Source of the DNA: Nostoc cf. commune SO-36
GTDB lineage: Bacteria > Cyanobacteriota > Cyanobacteriia > Cyanobacteriales > Nostocaceae
Reading direction: 5' to 3'
DNA: 64,000 bases
NCBI RefSeq assembly: GCF_023734775.1
Contig: NZ_AP025732.1
Location: 2,052,501-2,116,500 of the forward strand
In this document: piece by piece, positions 1-9,387 of the stretch
How the letters are laid out: each line of letters opens with the position of its first letter
How positions within the stretch are numbered: position 1 is the first letter of the stretch
Program-made: the position numbers and the translations under genes
Notes under the pieces: model-generated
The model's database searches: none
Seen by the model: only the letters and a program-made list of their open reading frames with translations
Told to the model about the DNA's origin: nothing

Positions 1-2
1 TT

Positions 3-1112
3 GCACCTTCAATTGGCCCGACATTAGGAGGTTGGTTAACAGAAAACTTTGGTTGGGAATATAACTTTTATATAAATGTAATTCCCGGAGCATTAATGCT
101 AGCTGGTGTTTGGTATGGGATTAAGCAAGAAAAACCCCAAATTAGTTTACTGAAACAAGGAGACTGGTGGGGAATTATTGCAATGGCTATTGGCTTAGGT
201 TCTCTGCAAGTTGTTTTAGAAGAGGGTAGCCGCAAAGATTGGTTTAGTTCAGCATTGATTGTGCGCTTAAGTGTGATTGCAGGAATTTTCTTGGCGATAT
301 TTTTCTATATTGAATTAACTCGTAAGCAACCATTTATTAATTTGCGGCTTTTGTTTAGGCGCAACTTTGGTTTAGCAAGTATTGTTAATGTGTCACTAGG
401 GGTAGGATTATATGGTTCAATTTATATTTTACCGTTGTATCTCGCCCAAATTCAAAAATACAATGCTCTGCAAATTGGTGAAGTGTTGATTTGGGCTGGT
501 ATTCCCCAACTATTTATTATTCCCCTCATACCTAAATTGATGCAACGCATTGATGTGCGTTTAATGGTGGCTGTTGGTGTAACTTTGTTTTCCATCAGTG
601 CATTTATGAACTCTGGAATGACTAATCAAACTGGATTAGATCAGTTACGTTGGTCGCAATTTGTGCGTGCAATGGGTCAACCCCTAATTATGGTACCGCT
701 AACTTCTATCGCCACTGGTGGATTAAGTCCGAAAGAAGCAGGTTCGGCAAGTGGTTTATTTAATATGATGCGGAATATGGGCGGTTCTATAGGGATTGCA
801 TCTTTAGCAACATTGTTAACTAATAGAGAGCAATTTCACTCTAATAGATTGGGTGATACGGTATCTTTATATAACCCAGAAACTCAACAGCGAATTGACC
901 AAATGACCCAGTATTTTGTCAGTCGAGGAGCAGATTTGAGTACAGCACAAAATCAAGCGATCGCATCTATATCTAATATAGTTCGTCGGGAAGCTTATGT
1001 AATGGCTTTTAACGATTGTTTTTACTTTATTGGCATTGCATTGTTACTCAGTGGGCTTGCCGTTTTATTCTTCAAAAAGGTGAAGCCAAGTGGTGGCGCT
1101 ATCGCTCATTAA
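3..1112 (+). CDS. MFS multidrug exporter, DHA2 (EmrB/QacA) family, C-terminal part
   Basis: An open frame runs in from the window edge. The first codons read APSIGPTLGGWLTENFGW, the antiporter motif C region of 14-TM DHA2 exporters, so the gene starts upstream of this window and an internal ATG at 96 is not the true start. The rest has alternating hydrophobic segments typical of TM6-14, ending in a short basic tail. Family members expel drugs or other small amphipaths across the inner membrane using the proton gradient; the substrate cannot be read from sequence. The Uma2 gene starts 48 bp downstream on the same strand but is probably unrelated in function. Confidence 0.9.
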   Translation, partial: APSIGPTLGGWLTENFGWEYNFYINVIPGALMLAGVWYGIKQEKPQISLLKQGDWWGIIAMAIGLGSLQVVLEEGSRKDWFSSALIVRLSVIAGIFLAIFFYIELTRKQPFINLRLLFRRNFGLASIVNVSLGVGLYGSIYILPLYLAQIQKYNALQIGEVLIWAGIPQLFIIPLIPKLMQRIDVRLMVAVGVTLFSISAFMNSGMTNQTGLDQLRWSQFVRAMGQPLIMVPLTSIATGGLSPKEAGSASGLFNMMRNMGGSIGIASLATLLTNREQFHSNRLGDTVSLYNPETQQRIDQMTQYFVSRGADLSTAQNQAIASISNIVRREAYVMAFNDCFYFIGIALLLSGLAVLFFKKVKPSGGAIAH

Positions 1113-1159
1113 ATTTGTTGTATGAGTTAAAATGTTTGATAAAACTCTAAGGTACTAAA

Positions 1160-1741
1160 ATGGTCGTTAGCCAAAGTGAGTACTATATCTCCCCTGAAGA
1201 ATATCTAGAAGGCGAGAAAGTAAGTGAAATCAAACATGAGTACATTGATGGTCAAGTCTACGCAATGGCAGGGGCAAGTGATGCTCATGTCACAGTGAGC
1301 ATGAATGTATCAATGCTGTTGCGAAACCATCTCCGGGGTAGTGGTTGTCGTGTCTATATGTTAGATATGAAAGCACAGATTGATATCATAAATCGCTATT
1401 TTTATCCCGATGTGATGGTGACTTGCGATACACGAGATAAAGAATTTGAATATTTTAAGCGCCATCCTTCCTTAATTATCGAAGTGCTTTCTGAGTCAAC
1501 CGAAGGCTATGACAGAGGTAAGAAATTCGCTAGTTACCGACACTTAGAATCATTACAAGAATATGTACTAATTTCACCAGATAGAATGAGCGTCGAATGC
1601 TTCCGCCGCAATGAAGATGGACATTGGGTACTTTACCCTTACGAGAAAGGCGAAGAGGTGCATTTAGCTAGCGTTGATTTTCGCTGTGCGATCGCAGAAA
1701 TATATGAAGATGTAATATTGATAGATGAAAATATTTCTTAA
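1160..1741 (+). CDS. Uma2 family (DUF820) restriction-endonuclease-like protein
   Basis: This 193-residue protein opens with the usual Uma2 leader (YYISPEEYLEGEKVSEIKHEY followed by the DGQVYAMAGAS motif). It carries the PD-(D/E)XK-like core: YPDVMVTCD near residue 90 and LIIEVLSEST near residue 110. An AAGG ribosome-binding site lies just before the ATG. These proteins are hugely expanded in Nostocales; the nuclease fold is established, the biological role is not. The gene converges with the next Uma2 gene, and the two stop ends overlap by 4 bp. Confidence 0.9.
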   Translation: MVVSQSEYYISPEEYLEGEKVSEIKHEYIDGQVYAMAGASDAHVTVSMNVSMLLRNHLRGSGCRVYMLDMKAQIDIINRYFYPDVMVTCDTRDKEFEYFKRHPSLIIEVLSESTEGYDRGKKFASYRHLESLQEYVLISPDRMSVECFRRNEDGHWVLYPYEKGEEVHLASVDFRCAIAEIYEDVILIDENIS

Positions 1742-2496
1742 TCTAACATTTCTGGGTCAATTCCTAAATCTTTGAGTTGTTCAGCAGATAGACTACGCAA
1801 TTTCTCTACAATTCTCTCTCGCTTTTGTCGCTCAATCACTGCCCGTTCCTCACCCGTTAACAGCAAATTTCCTTGTGCATCCCACCACCGTAGCCAAGGT
1901 AACTCTGCATTCTGATAAAATCCCTGCCAGATTCCTAACTCTACACCCATAGGAGCAATTGGGTAATATCCTCGTTCATTGGGTTGCATCAGTTGATAAG
2001 TATTATCGATTAAATGATACACTTCAACCTGTGCTTTTGCTACTTCATAAATTCCATAATAAGGCACTCGAATTGCCTGCTCATAAACCCAAAACTTACC
2101 AACATTTCCACCTTGCCCTTGAGATGGCGGTGTGTTATTTCGTTCTTCTGAACCATCTCCAGAGACAAATTCAATCACAATCAAGGGCGCGACATACTCC
2201 TTCCACAGTACATAAGAACGCCGCATTTTACCGTTAAGAGTCGGTGGTACATTGGGTATATAAAACCAGTCTGGTGCTTCAGCCCCTTTCTCAGGAGGAT
2301 CTGTCAATCGCCAGTAGATACCAGAATCTTGTCCGATACAATATTGACCGTCAGGATGAAGTTGCTCTAGAACAGGTTTAATTGAATCTGTGATTAAAAT
2401 GCTTTGCGGATGCTCCTGAAGATTTTTCACAAATGTACCATCTGAATCTGGTAACTGAGTGTGATCCGGTAAAGTTAATGCCGATAGGGAAGTCAT
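1738..2496 (-). CDS. Uma2 family (DUF820) protein, long form
   Basis: A 252-residue Uma2-type protein. The nuclease-like core is visible as EAPDWFYIPNV around residue 80 and PLIVIEFVSGDGSEE around residue 110, followed by the KFWVYEQAIRVPYYGIYE segment typical of the long form. The C-terminus is charged and helical (ERQKRERIVEKLRSL). The frame can be extended to a TTG at 2508, but the ATG at 2496 gives the usual MTSLS-type start, so I chose it. No strong ribosome-binding site is visible for either start. Role unknown. Confidence 0.85.
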   Translation of the reverse strand: MTSLSALTLPDHTQLPDSDGTFVKNLQEHPQSILITDSIKPVLEQLHPDGQYCIGQDSGIYWRLTDPPEKGAEAPDWFYIPNVPPTLNGKMRRSYVLWKEYVAPLIVIEFVSGDGSEERNNTPPSQGQGGNVGKFWVYEQAIRVPYYGIYEVAKAQVEVYHLIDNTYQLMQPNERGYYPIAPMGVELGIWQGFYQNAELPWLRWWDAQGNLLLTGEERAVIERQKRERIVEKLRSLSAEQLKDLGIDPEMLD

Positions 2497-2646
2497 AGAC
2501 ACAACCAAGATTATATTTGTATTTCATTTATTATCTCAATAAATCTAACAAATTTTGTTGCGCTATAATAGTTTATACTTGTCAACTTTGCACTTATTTC
2601 GTTTTAGTATATAACGAAAGCTTGGATTAATTTCACTAATTAAAAA

Positions 2647-3342
2647 TTAATAGATCACAAGAGAAGATTTAATCATATTAAGTAATGGCTGTAGAAATAT
2701 ATCCACTATTGTTTTTGCAAAAGCAAGTAAAACCCCAATAGCAATTGTCAAGACTAAAGCCTGTTTAATAGAATAACTCTCTACTTTTTTCTCCAGTTCA
2801 TCCAAACGTTTTACCAAATTAGGAAGAGAAGAAACTAAATCAGGACGATTCATTAAATCAGTAGGAATTGAATTATAACCTATCTTCTTTCGAGGGTCTT
2901 CATCATCTTTATCCAAGTCCGCATACCATATAGGAAAAAGCCTCTCACCCTTTTCTACTTGAATGTTAATAGGCCCAGCATTATAAACAGCAAAAATTAG
3001 TTTGCCATTATAGCCAGGATCGACATGAAAACCTGAAACATTAATCAGTCCATCTGATTTATGTTTAAATTTAATTGAAATAAACGCAAGTGCATTGTTA
3101 GGAACTTTGATTGTTTCAGAAGTTATCAGAAATGCAAACTGACCTGGAGGGATAGGAACAGTTTCCTTCTCTCTAAGAATAATTTTTTTCCGCTCTCTCA
3201 GAGGTGTATCAGGAAGGGCTGAAATATAAACTTCTTCCCCTAAACACAATTCGTATGATGCAGACTGAATTTGATCCTTATTAAATGGTTCAATTAAACT
3301 AGGAAGACGAGAATTCAAAGTTTGTGATGACCAAAAACTCAT
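2647..3342 (-). CDS. membrane-anchored dCTP deaminase/dUTPase-like protein
   Basis: Residues 1-150 match the trimeric dCTP deaminase/dUTPase fold: IQSASYELCLGEEVYI near residue 26 corresponds to the IxPxSxDLRLG motif, and FHVDPGYNGKLIFAVYN near residue 105 to the HRIDPGxxGxIxLExxN strand. The catalytic Glu of true dCTP deaminases (the E of LEFYN) is Ala here, and the SxxxR motif is not recognisable, so deamination is doubtful. Residues 165-190 look like a short coiled coil and 193-215 like a transmembrane helix, an unusual addition. It is the last gene of a four-gene minus-strand set, 40 bp after the MazG-like gene. It may bind or sense dUTP/dCTP at the membrane; that is inference. Confidence 0.75.
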   Translation of the reverse strand: MSFWSSQTLNSRLPSLIEPFNKDQIQSASYELCLGEEVYISALPDTPLRERKKIILREKETVPIPPGQFAFLITSETIKVPNNALAFISIKFKHKSDGLINVSGFHVDPGYNGKLIFAVYNAGPINIQVEKGERLFPIWYADLDKDDEDPRKKIGYNSIPTDLMNRPDLVSSLPNLVKRLDELEKKVESYSIKQALVLTIAIGVLLAFAKTIVDIFLQPLLNMIKSSLVIY

Positions 3343-3382
3343 TTGTTCCCCCGCAATATATCGTTAAGTGAATGTTTTATTT

Positions 3383-4294
3383 CTACAGAGCTAAACGCAG
3401 ACTAGACTCTTCCAAATAGGTTATCAAGCGTGCATCAAGGTCAACCACTACCCTTCCTCCCCGATTTTTCTCTACCTGTCGCCAGACATCATAGCCCATG
3501 AGAATCGCCTTCTCCCAATCACCCAACGAACATTGAGAAACTTCTAGATGTGATGTCATATTTTTGATAGTCTTCAATAGTTGATAATCTAATGTTGAAA
3601 CGCCTTTTAAGAAACCGTGATCTTTGGCATAGGCGAATACGAGTGCTGATACACCTTCCTCAATAGCTATTGCACGACCACCGTCTTCAACCTCGTCAAT
3701 GCGGGGATTGCTTTTACGCTTACATTTAAGAATACTACGAGTGACCACAGACCAACCTAAAACTGCGGCGTAGGAAAAATGGAAAACATCATGAAAGCGG
3801 TAGCCATCACTTTTATAGGAATTATCGGTGAGGTCATTTCCAATTTGTTTTTTGTTGATAAATGCCTTCATTTTGATTAAGTTATCTTTGCTTACCTCCG
3901 TAATTTCTACTTCAAACTGTCGTGGTAAACTTTCATGTTCGGGAAAGTCATTGTCGAATATGTAACTTGTAGCTTTATCATCTATTTTTGCTGAATCTCT
4001 CCATCCCCAACGGTCACTGCACTTTTTCAAATTATCTTCGGCAATTTCTTCCAAATTAAGGTTAAATTTGCTTGCCAAATTGGAAATATACCAAAGCATA
4101 TCCCCCAATTCTTCCGCGATGCCTTCTTTAAATAATTTGTGTGCATCACCGTCGCGTAAATGTTTTTTATATTCAGTCATCAAAGAACCAACTTCACCAA
4201 CTAAACCTAGTAGCGGTATGATTAGTTCAGTACCTTCGACAGCAGGAATTTGGTCTGTATTCAGTGCTTGTGTTTGATATTCAGAAAAATGCAT
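3383..4294 (-). CDS. MazG-like nucleotide pyrophosphohydrolase with extra C-terminal domain
   Basis: The first 100 residues are an all-alpha MazG-type NTP pyrophosphohydrolase. They contain GLVGEVGSLMTEYKK near residue 30 and the EELGDMLWYISNLA helix near residue 61, which supply the acidic Mg2+-binding ExxE/ExxD residues. Enzymes of this fold hydrolyse (d)NTPs to monophosphates. Residues 120-303 form a second domain with HDVFHFSYAAVLGWS and IEEGVSALVFAYAKD, resembling the MazG C-terminal domain described from base-modification gene neighbourhoods (from memory, not searched). The start ATG at 4294 has no strong ribosome-binding site. It lies between the DUF1643 gene and the dCTP-deaminase-like gene, consistent with a shared nucleotide-handling role. 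Confidence 0.85.
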   Translation of the reverse strand: MHFSEYQTQALNTDQIPAVEGTELIIPLLGLVGEVGSLMTEYKKHLRDGDAHKLFKEGIAEELGDMLWYISNLASKFNLNLEEIAEDNLKKCSDRWGWRDSAKIDDKATSYIFDNDFPEHESLPRQFEVEITEVSKDNLIKMKAFINKKQIGNDLTDNSYKSDGYRFHDVFHFSYAAVLGWSVVTRSILKCKRKSNPRIDEVEDGGRAIAIEEGVSALVFAYAKDHGFLKGVSTLDYQLLKTIKNMTSHLEVSQCSLGDWEKAILMGYDVWRQVEKNRGGRVVVDLDARLITYLEESSLRLAL

Positions 4295-4398
4295 AATGAA
4301 ACTGCTTCAATTTAAAAGTTGTTGATTTTTATAGAAAAAAATATAAATATGAGAATTCTTTATAAAGAGTCGTTATTATATATTGTGTAATTCTGCTA

Positions 4399-4974
4399 TT
4401 ATCTTTCTATGTTAAAAGGAAAAATAATTGGTTTTGTATTATCTCTAAGATATAGTGGGTGGCGTGGAAATTTTTGCTTTGTTAGACCTAATGGATATTC
4501 TTTCTCTGTTAGCTTTAGACAATGAAGAGTTTTTTGACCAGAAATTAGATTTAGCACGGCTTCCGCACGGTTCTTAATACTGGGATACTTCCTCGCACTC
4601 ACATTACCAAGTCACGCTCCCCACGCTAAAATAATTAAGTCAGCGCGTTTTGTTGATGATAGAATACAAAGGTCATTTTTTTGTCCCACCGGGTCATCTG
4701 CTTTTTTCAGCTTACTAGGTTTTGTAGCAATATAAGCGAATAGATTAACCACTTCTAGAGAACCATATTTATTCTCATTCTGAGCAAACTTAATACACTT
4801 ATCAAGAGTGGGATCATCTTTATTTTCATCAGCGTAACTTGGGTTAAGCATCACAAAGGTAACTTGAGGTAAACTTTCATCCCATTTACGTCTTAATAAG
4901 TAGCGATAAGTTCTATTATTTTCATCATCAAATTCAGCATACTTTTCAATATTATTATGCTCTTTTTTCTTCAT
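4399..4974 (-). pseudogene. DUF1643 protein interrupted by an in-frame TGA
   Basis: The N-terminal piece (from the ATG at 4974, preceded by AAAGAG) contains TFVMLNPSYADENKDDPT and VVNLFAYIATKP, diagnostic of DUF1643, a small family of unknown function. It ends IILAWGA followed by TGA at 4612-4614. The same frame continues without any shift through LGN and then the normal C-terminal DUF1643 sequence, including LHCLKLTEKEYPLG and PRHPLYL. The lesion is therefore one nonsense codon at residue 121 of about 191, not a frameshift. The downstream GTG at 4602 could start a fragment. Alternatives are a sequencing error or a recent loss-of-function mutation. The gene lies 44 bp after the HMUDK_hel gene. 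Confidence 0.8.
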
Positions 4975-5018
4975 GTTTCTCTTTTGAATTATGTTGAATT
5001 TATAAATATCAAAATACC

Positions 5019-6341
5019 TTAAAACAGACACAACTGTTGAGGCTTCTCTGTATCTTCATTTTGCAAAGCTTTTGATTTTTTACTCTGAGTTTTTTGCTCA
5101 TGTTTTTTAAGGTGTTTTGATAAATTATCTGAGATTTCAGGTGTATTTTTTACCAAAGAATCTAGCTCCAAAGATAATTGCTGACAATGATTATCTAATT
5201 GTTGAAAATCAAAAATCTCTAATGGTGGTAATCTATTTGCTAAACTTTCTTTAACTTGATCGTTAATACGCCATTTGGGAGGATAAAAATAATCAATTGG
5301 TTGAGGCGTTGAAGTAAATTTTGATTTTATCTTTTTGCGATTACTTTTCAAATCAGGGAATGCTGCTCGGCAGTATTTATCAGTTTCACAAAAAAGATTT
5401 TGACAATCTATCGCCTGTAGTGGACGACCCCAGAGTGATTGAAAATTAAACCCCAAACGCTGAAACTCTTTCTCTTGGTTTTGAGTCATCCAATGAATGA
5501 TATCAGTATATGTTTTACCATCTGTATCAATGAAACACTTGTCGATACCACGTTCGGCTCCTGGGCCTGCTATAGTAAAACTGTTTTCGTCAAAGTTGAT
5601 AATTTCACTATAGTTAATATCTGTCGCTAATTGGTAAGCCATAAACTTACCTAGCAATGGATATTCTTGAATTATCTGAAAAACATCTTCAAATTTTTTA
5701 GCCTTGACTATGCGATTATCTACCCTATCTTGGACAACCATTCTATCAATTAATGCCAAATGATTCTGGTGCTTTTTATCATAACCAAACTCTTTGCTGG
5801 CACAAGACATATATGCACTGGTATAAATGACATATCCAAGATTCATAGCCTCTTGTAATATATCTGAATATACATTTGAATCGAAATTAGACAGTGTAAT
5901 ATAATCTCCTAATTTTTTTTCTAAGTATTCCCATGTTTCTATTTTATTAAAGATTTTAAATAGTAGAATCCGTATAATTACTTCTTCTTCATTTTGGCTC
6001 CTCTTCTCATCGTAAATTACGTTTTTGATCAGATATTGTGAAACGCGATCGCTTGCTCGATATGCATTACAAAATTTATAAGTATTAATAATCGGGTCAC
6101 TCGTCCAGGGTGGTGGTACATTATTAATTTTATTGAAAAATACTTCCTGGCGCATAGCAGCAAATCGCCAATATGTATCAAAAATTTCTTGTCTCACTTG
6201 CATACACTCTTCTCCTGGTTTGTGGTCATCAGTTTCAAACTTATTTTTTATCCATGAGGCAAGATTATGCGACAAATGCCGCATAATCATCGTATCAGAT
6301 CGCACTCCAGGCAAAGCATCCTTAAAGCTAATTGTCAGCAA
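5019..6341 (-). CDS. HMUDK_hel / alpha-glutamyl-putrescinyl-thymine pyrophosphorylase-type protein
   Basis: Residues about 54-110 carry the family signature RQEVFFNKINNVPPPWTSDP followed by a conserved YKFCNAYRASDRVSQYL helix. Near residue 320 there is DCQNLFCETDKYCR, the second conserved block. From memory, this is the helical domain of phage 5-hydroxymethyl-dUMP DNA kinases and the aGPT-PPlase clades, enzymes predicted to build hypermodified thymine in DNA. The last 80 residues are low-complexity and basic. Start is uncertain: the frame opens at a TTG (6341) with a purine-rich stretch directly before it; ATG at 6290 is possible. It is the first gene of the four-gene minus-strand set. The substrate and chromosomal role are inference. 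Confidence 0.7.
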   Translation of the reverse strand: MLTISFKDALPGVRSDTMIMRHLSHNLASWIKNKFETDDHKPGEECMQVRQEIFDTYWRFAAMRQEVFFNKINNVPPPWTSDPIINTYKFCNAYRASDRVSQYLIKNVIYDEKRSQNEEEVIIRILLFKIFNKIETWEYLEKKLGDYITLSNFDSNVYSDILQEAMNLGYVIYTSAYMSCASKEFGYDKKHQNHLALIDRMVVQDRVDNRIVKAKKFEDVFQIIQEYPLLGKFMAYQLATDINYSEIINFDENSFTIAGPGAERGIDKCFIDTDGKTYTDIIHWMTQNQEKEFQRLGFNFQSLWGRPLQAIDCQNLFCETDKYCRAAFPDLKSNRKKIKSKFTSTPQPIDYFYPPKWRINDQVKESLANRLPPLEIFDFQQLDNHCQQLSLELDSLVKNTPEISDNLSKHLKKHEQKTQSKKSKALQNEDTEKPQQLCLF

Positions 6342-6377
6342 CTCTTTTTAACTTTTATCTACTGAATAAGATGATGT

Positions 6378-7058
6378 TTATGAAACACCGGGATCATCAG
6401 CAGTTTTAATCTCTTTTAAAATTCGTTCTACTTGGTTAACTTTTTCACCTCTATTTTGTTCTTTGAAAATATTTAAAGCTTTTTCTAAAGAAGATAGCGC
6501 CTCATCTTTTTTATTTGTTTGCCACATTGCCAGCGCAAAATTAGTCAGCGCCTCGCCATAATTAGGATTAATTTCCAGAGCTTTTTTATATTCAGTAATG
6601 GCTTCTTCCCATCGGCTTTGGCTAGCATAAACCATACCGCTCGCATTGTGAGCTAGAGCGTATTTTGGCTGGAGGCGAATGGCTTCTTGATAAGAGCTAA
6701 TTGCTTCTTCTGGTTTCTTTTGCCGAAAAAGCACATTTCCTAGTTGAAAGTGTCCAAAGGCATCTTCTGGAAATTGTTTAATTAATTTGCGTAAATTTTC
6801 CTCTGCACCCGTCAAGTCTCCCTGATTAAATAAAGCATTGGCTTGTTGCAGGAGTTGCGATCGCTCTGATGGGCCTGTGTCTGAAAATTGTGCTAGTTTT
6901 TGTGGTTGTCTCTGTGCATACTGTTTAGGCGAATGCAAAGAAACTTGTTCAGGAACCGCTAACACTAATGGTGATATCCCCATTACGGTGATGATACTCA
7001 GCATCATGCCACTAAAAGATTGAACAAATGCTGATTTGGATTTGCGCTTCACTTTCAT
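6378..7058 (-). CDS. exported tetratricopeptide-repeat protein
   Basis: A 226-residue protein with a basic N-terminus and a hydrophobic stretch (SGMMLSIITVMGISPLVLA) that looks like a signal peptide or membrane anchor. At least four TPR units follow (for example FGHFQLGNVLFRQKKPEEAI and AHNASGMVYASQSRWEEAI). TPR arrays bind other proteins; the partner is unknown. It ends only 36 bp before the start of the HMUDK_hel gene, so read-through into that cassette is possible, but its sequence looks like an ordinary cyanobacterial periplasmic TPR protein. Confidence 0.85.
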   Translation of the reverse strand: MKVKRKSKSAFVQSFSGMMLSIITVMGISPLVLAVPEQVSLHSPKQYAQRQPQKLAQFSDTGPSERSQLLQQANALFNQGDLTGAEENLRKLIKQFPEDAFGHFQLGNVLFRQKKPEEAISSYQEAIRLQPKYALAHNASGMVYASQSRWEEAITEYKKALEINPNYGEALTNFALAMWQTNKKDEALSSLEKALNIFKEQNRGEKVNQVERILKEIKTADDPGVS

Positions 7059-7142
7059 CGCCCTGAATGCCTCAATAATGTTCTAATCTTTATGATAAAT
7101 TGAGGTGCGTTCGCGCGTAATGCATCACAAGAGAGACGATAA

Positions 7143-7162
7143 GGGCGCACATATATGCGCCC
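7143..7162 (-). terminator. hairpin downstream of acetyl-CoA synthetase gene
   Basis: A perfect 7-bp stem, GGGCGCA/TGCGCCC, with a 6-nt loop lies 24 bp after the acs stop codon on the minus strand. The T-tract is weak, so it may stabilise the 3' end rather than terminate strongly. Confidence 0.45.
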
Positions 7163-7185
7163 CTATTAAGCTCATTAGGAATTAT

Positions 7186-9159
7186 TTACACACCTTCCCG
7201 TAACTTATCTAACACACCCCGATCTTCTAATGTTGAAGTATCTCCAGATACTTCTTGCCCAGCAGCAAGATTCCGCAATAAGCGCCGCATAATCTTACCC
7301 GATCGCGTTTTAGGCAAAGAGTCTGTAAAGCGAATTTCTCCCGGACGGGCGATCGCACCTATTTCTTTGACAACGTGCAGTTTGAGTTCTTTAATCAGTT
7401 CTTCACTTCCCTGATAAGTGCCTTCTAGAGTCACAAAAGCAACGACTTCTTCACCCTTAAGTTCATCCGGTTTACCCACTACTGCCGCTTCTGCAACTGC
7501 TGGATGCGAAACTAAAGCTGATTCTACTTCCATTGTACCGAGTCGGTGTCCTGATACATTCAGTACGTCATCCACACGACCCATTACCCAAAAGTAGCCG
7601 TCTTCATCTTGCCTCGCGCCATCACCAGCAAAGTAAGTATAGTTACCATCCTTGGGTGGAATGTGTTCCCAATAGGTGCGGCGGAAGCGTTCTGGATCGC
7701 CGTAGACTGTCCGCATCATTCCTGGCCAAGGATGACGCACTGCTAGATAACCGCCTTCGTTATTGGGTACGGTGTTTCCTTCCAAATCCACGACATCTGC
7801 AATAATTCCGGGGAAGGGAAGAGTTGCGGAACCGGGTTTGGTGGGAATTGCACCTGGTAGCGGTGTAATCATGATACCGCCGGTTTCTGTTTGCCACCAA
7901 GTATCCACAATTGGACAGCGATCGCCACCAATTACTTTCTGATACCACATCCAAGCTTCTGGGTTAATTGGTTCGCCGACGGTTCCCAACAAACGCAACG
8001 AAGACAGGTTTCGCGCATTGGGATGTTGTTCTCCCATCTTAATAAATGCCCGAATTGCCGTAGGTGCAGTATAAAAAATATTAACGCCGTATTTTTCAAT
8101 TACATCCCAGAAACAACCAGGATTAGAAGCACGGGGCGCACCTTCATACATCACCGTGGTTGCACCGTTGGAAAGGGGGCCATAGACAATGTAGCTGTGT
8201 CCCGTAATCCAACCTACATCGGCGGTACACCAATATACATCTGTGTCTTGGAGGTCAAATATCCACTTGGTGGTGATATGGGTATACAAATTATAACCGG
8301 CAGTTGTATGCACAACGCCCTTCGGTTTGCCCGTACTGCCAGAAGTGTAGAGGACAAACAGCATATCTTCGCTATCCATTGGTTCGGCGGGACAATCTGC
8401 TGATACTCCTTTTTGCAAATCATGCCACCAATGATCGCGTCCCCCCAACTGCATATAAGTTTCTTGTCCGGTGCGCTTGACAACTAGGACATTTTCGACG
8501 CTAGGAACAGCACCATCAGCTAAGGCTTTATCTACCTGTTCTTTGAGAGGAACGATCGCATCTTTGCGCCAACCACCATCAGCCGTGATTACTAATTTAG
8601 CTTGAGCATCAATTAAGCGATCACGCAAAGCTTCGGCACTAAAACCACCAAATACTACGCCGTGGGGTGCGCCAATTCGGGCACAGGCTAACATTGCGAT
8701 CGCAGCTTCGGGAATCATTGGCATATATATACCAACGCGATCGCCTTTTTGTACACCCAGTTGCTTCAATACATTGGCGAACTGGCAAACTTCCCGGTGC
8801 AGTTGCGCGTAAGTTAGGGTACGCGAATCACCTGGTTCTCCTTCCCAAATCAATGCAGCTTTATTTTTGCGCCAGGTAGTGAGATGTCTGTCAAGGCAGT
8901 TGTAAGAAATATTAATTTTACCGCCAACGAACCACTTAGCAAAAGGTGGTTGCCAATCTAATACCGTATCCCATTTTTGGAACCATTCTAATTCTGTTCC
9001 AGCCAAATCTGCCCAAAATTGCTGCGGATCAGCTTTGGCTTTGTCGTAGAGACGCTGATAGTCTTCCAGGCTTTTGATATGGGCATTCTGCGAGAATTCC
9101 GAGGCAGGATGAAATAGGCGATTCTCTTGGAGAATTGATTCTATCGTTGGTTGAGACAT
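7186..9159 (-). CDS. acs: acetyl-CoA synthetase (AMP-forming)
   Basis: The 657-residue length is normal for Acs. The adenylate-forming core motif [15 protein letters not shown] is near residue 268, WWQTETGG near 425, [20 protein letters not shown] near 520, and the C-terminal [11 protein letters not shown] with the regulatory/catalytic lysine near 620. The enzyme converts acetate, ATP and CoA to acetyl-CoA in the cytosol, allowing acetate assimilation. The ATG at 9159 gives the standard [10 protein letters not shown] start. It is transcribed away from the nuclease-like gene at 9388, sharing a 228-bp promoter region. Confidence 0.97.
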   Translation of the reverse strand: MSQPTIESILQENRLFHPASEFSQNAHIKSLEDYQRLYDKAKADPQQFWADLAGTELEWFQKWDTVLDWQPPFAKWFVGGKINISYNCLDRHLTTWRKNKAALIWEGEPGDSRTLTYAQLHREVCQFANVLKQLGVQKGDRVGIYMPMIPEAAIAMLACARIGAPHGVVFGGFSAEALRDRLIDAQAKLVITADGGWRKDAIVPLKEQVDKALADGAVPSVENVLVVKRTGQETYMQLGGRDHWWHDLQKGVSADCPAEPMDSEDMLFVLYTSGSTGKPKGVVHTTAGYNLYTHITTKWIFDLQDTDVYWCTADVGWITGHSYIVYGPLSNGATTVMYEGAPRASNPGCFWDVIEKYGVNIFYTAPTAIRAFIKMGEQHPNARNLSSLRLLGTVGEPINPEAWMWYQKVIGGDRCPIVDTWWQTETGGIMITPLPGAIPTKPGSATLPFPGIIADVVDLEGNTVPNNEGGYLAVRHPWPGMMRTVYGDPERFRRTYWEHIPPKDGNYTYFAGDGARQDEDGYFWVMGRVDDVLNVSGHRLGTMEVESALVSHPAVAEAAVVGKPDELKGEEVVAFVTLEGTYQGSEELIKELKLHVVKEIGAIARPGEIRFTDSLPKTRSGKIMRRLLRNLAAGQEVSGDTSTLEDRGVLDKLREGV

Positions 9160-9387
9160 GGTTACATTTACAAACGGTATTGTTAGTGAAAACTATTTTT
9201 AGCTTAGTTGTGCTAGACGCTGTTTAGATTTTCGTTAAGCTAGGTAGAAATTGCCGAGTTATTTAGTTTACATTCATTTTCATCTAGCAAAAGCAAGCGA
9301 TCAAGAAATGTAAAGAGGTTACATTGCAACCTATCTACTGCAAATGTTGCAAAATGTAAGTAGTCTTGACAAACAAAGCCTGAAACT

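Noticed and set aside
7533..8403. Plus-strand frames inside acs
   Set aside because: Antisense shadows of a well-conserved enzyme.
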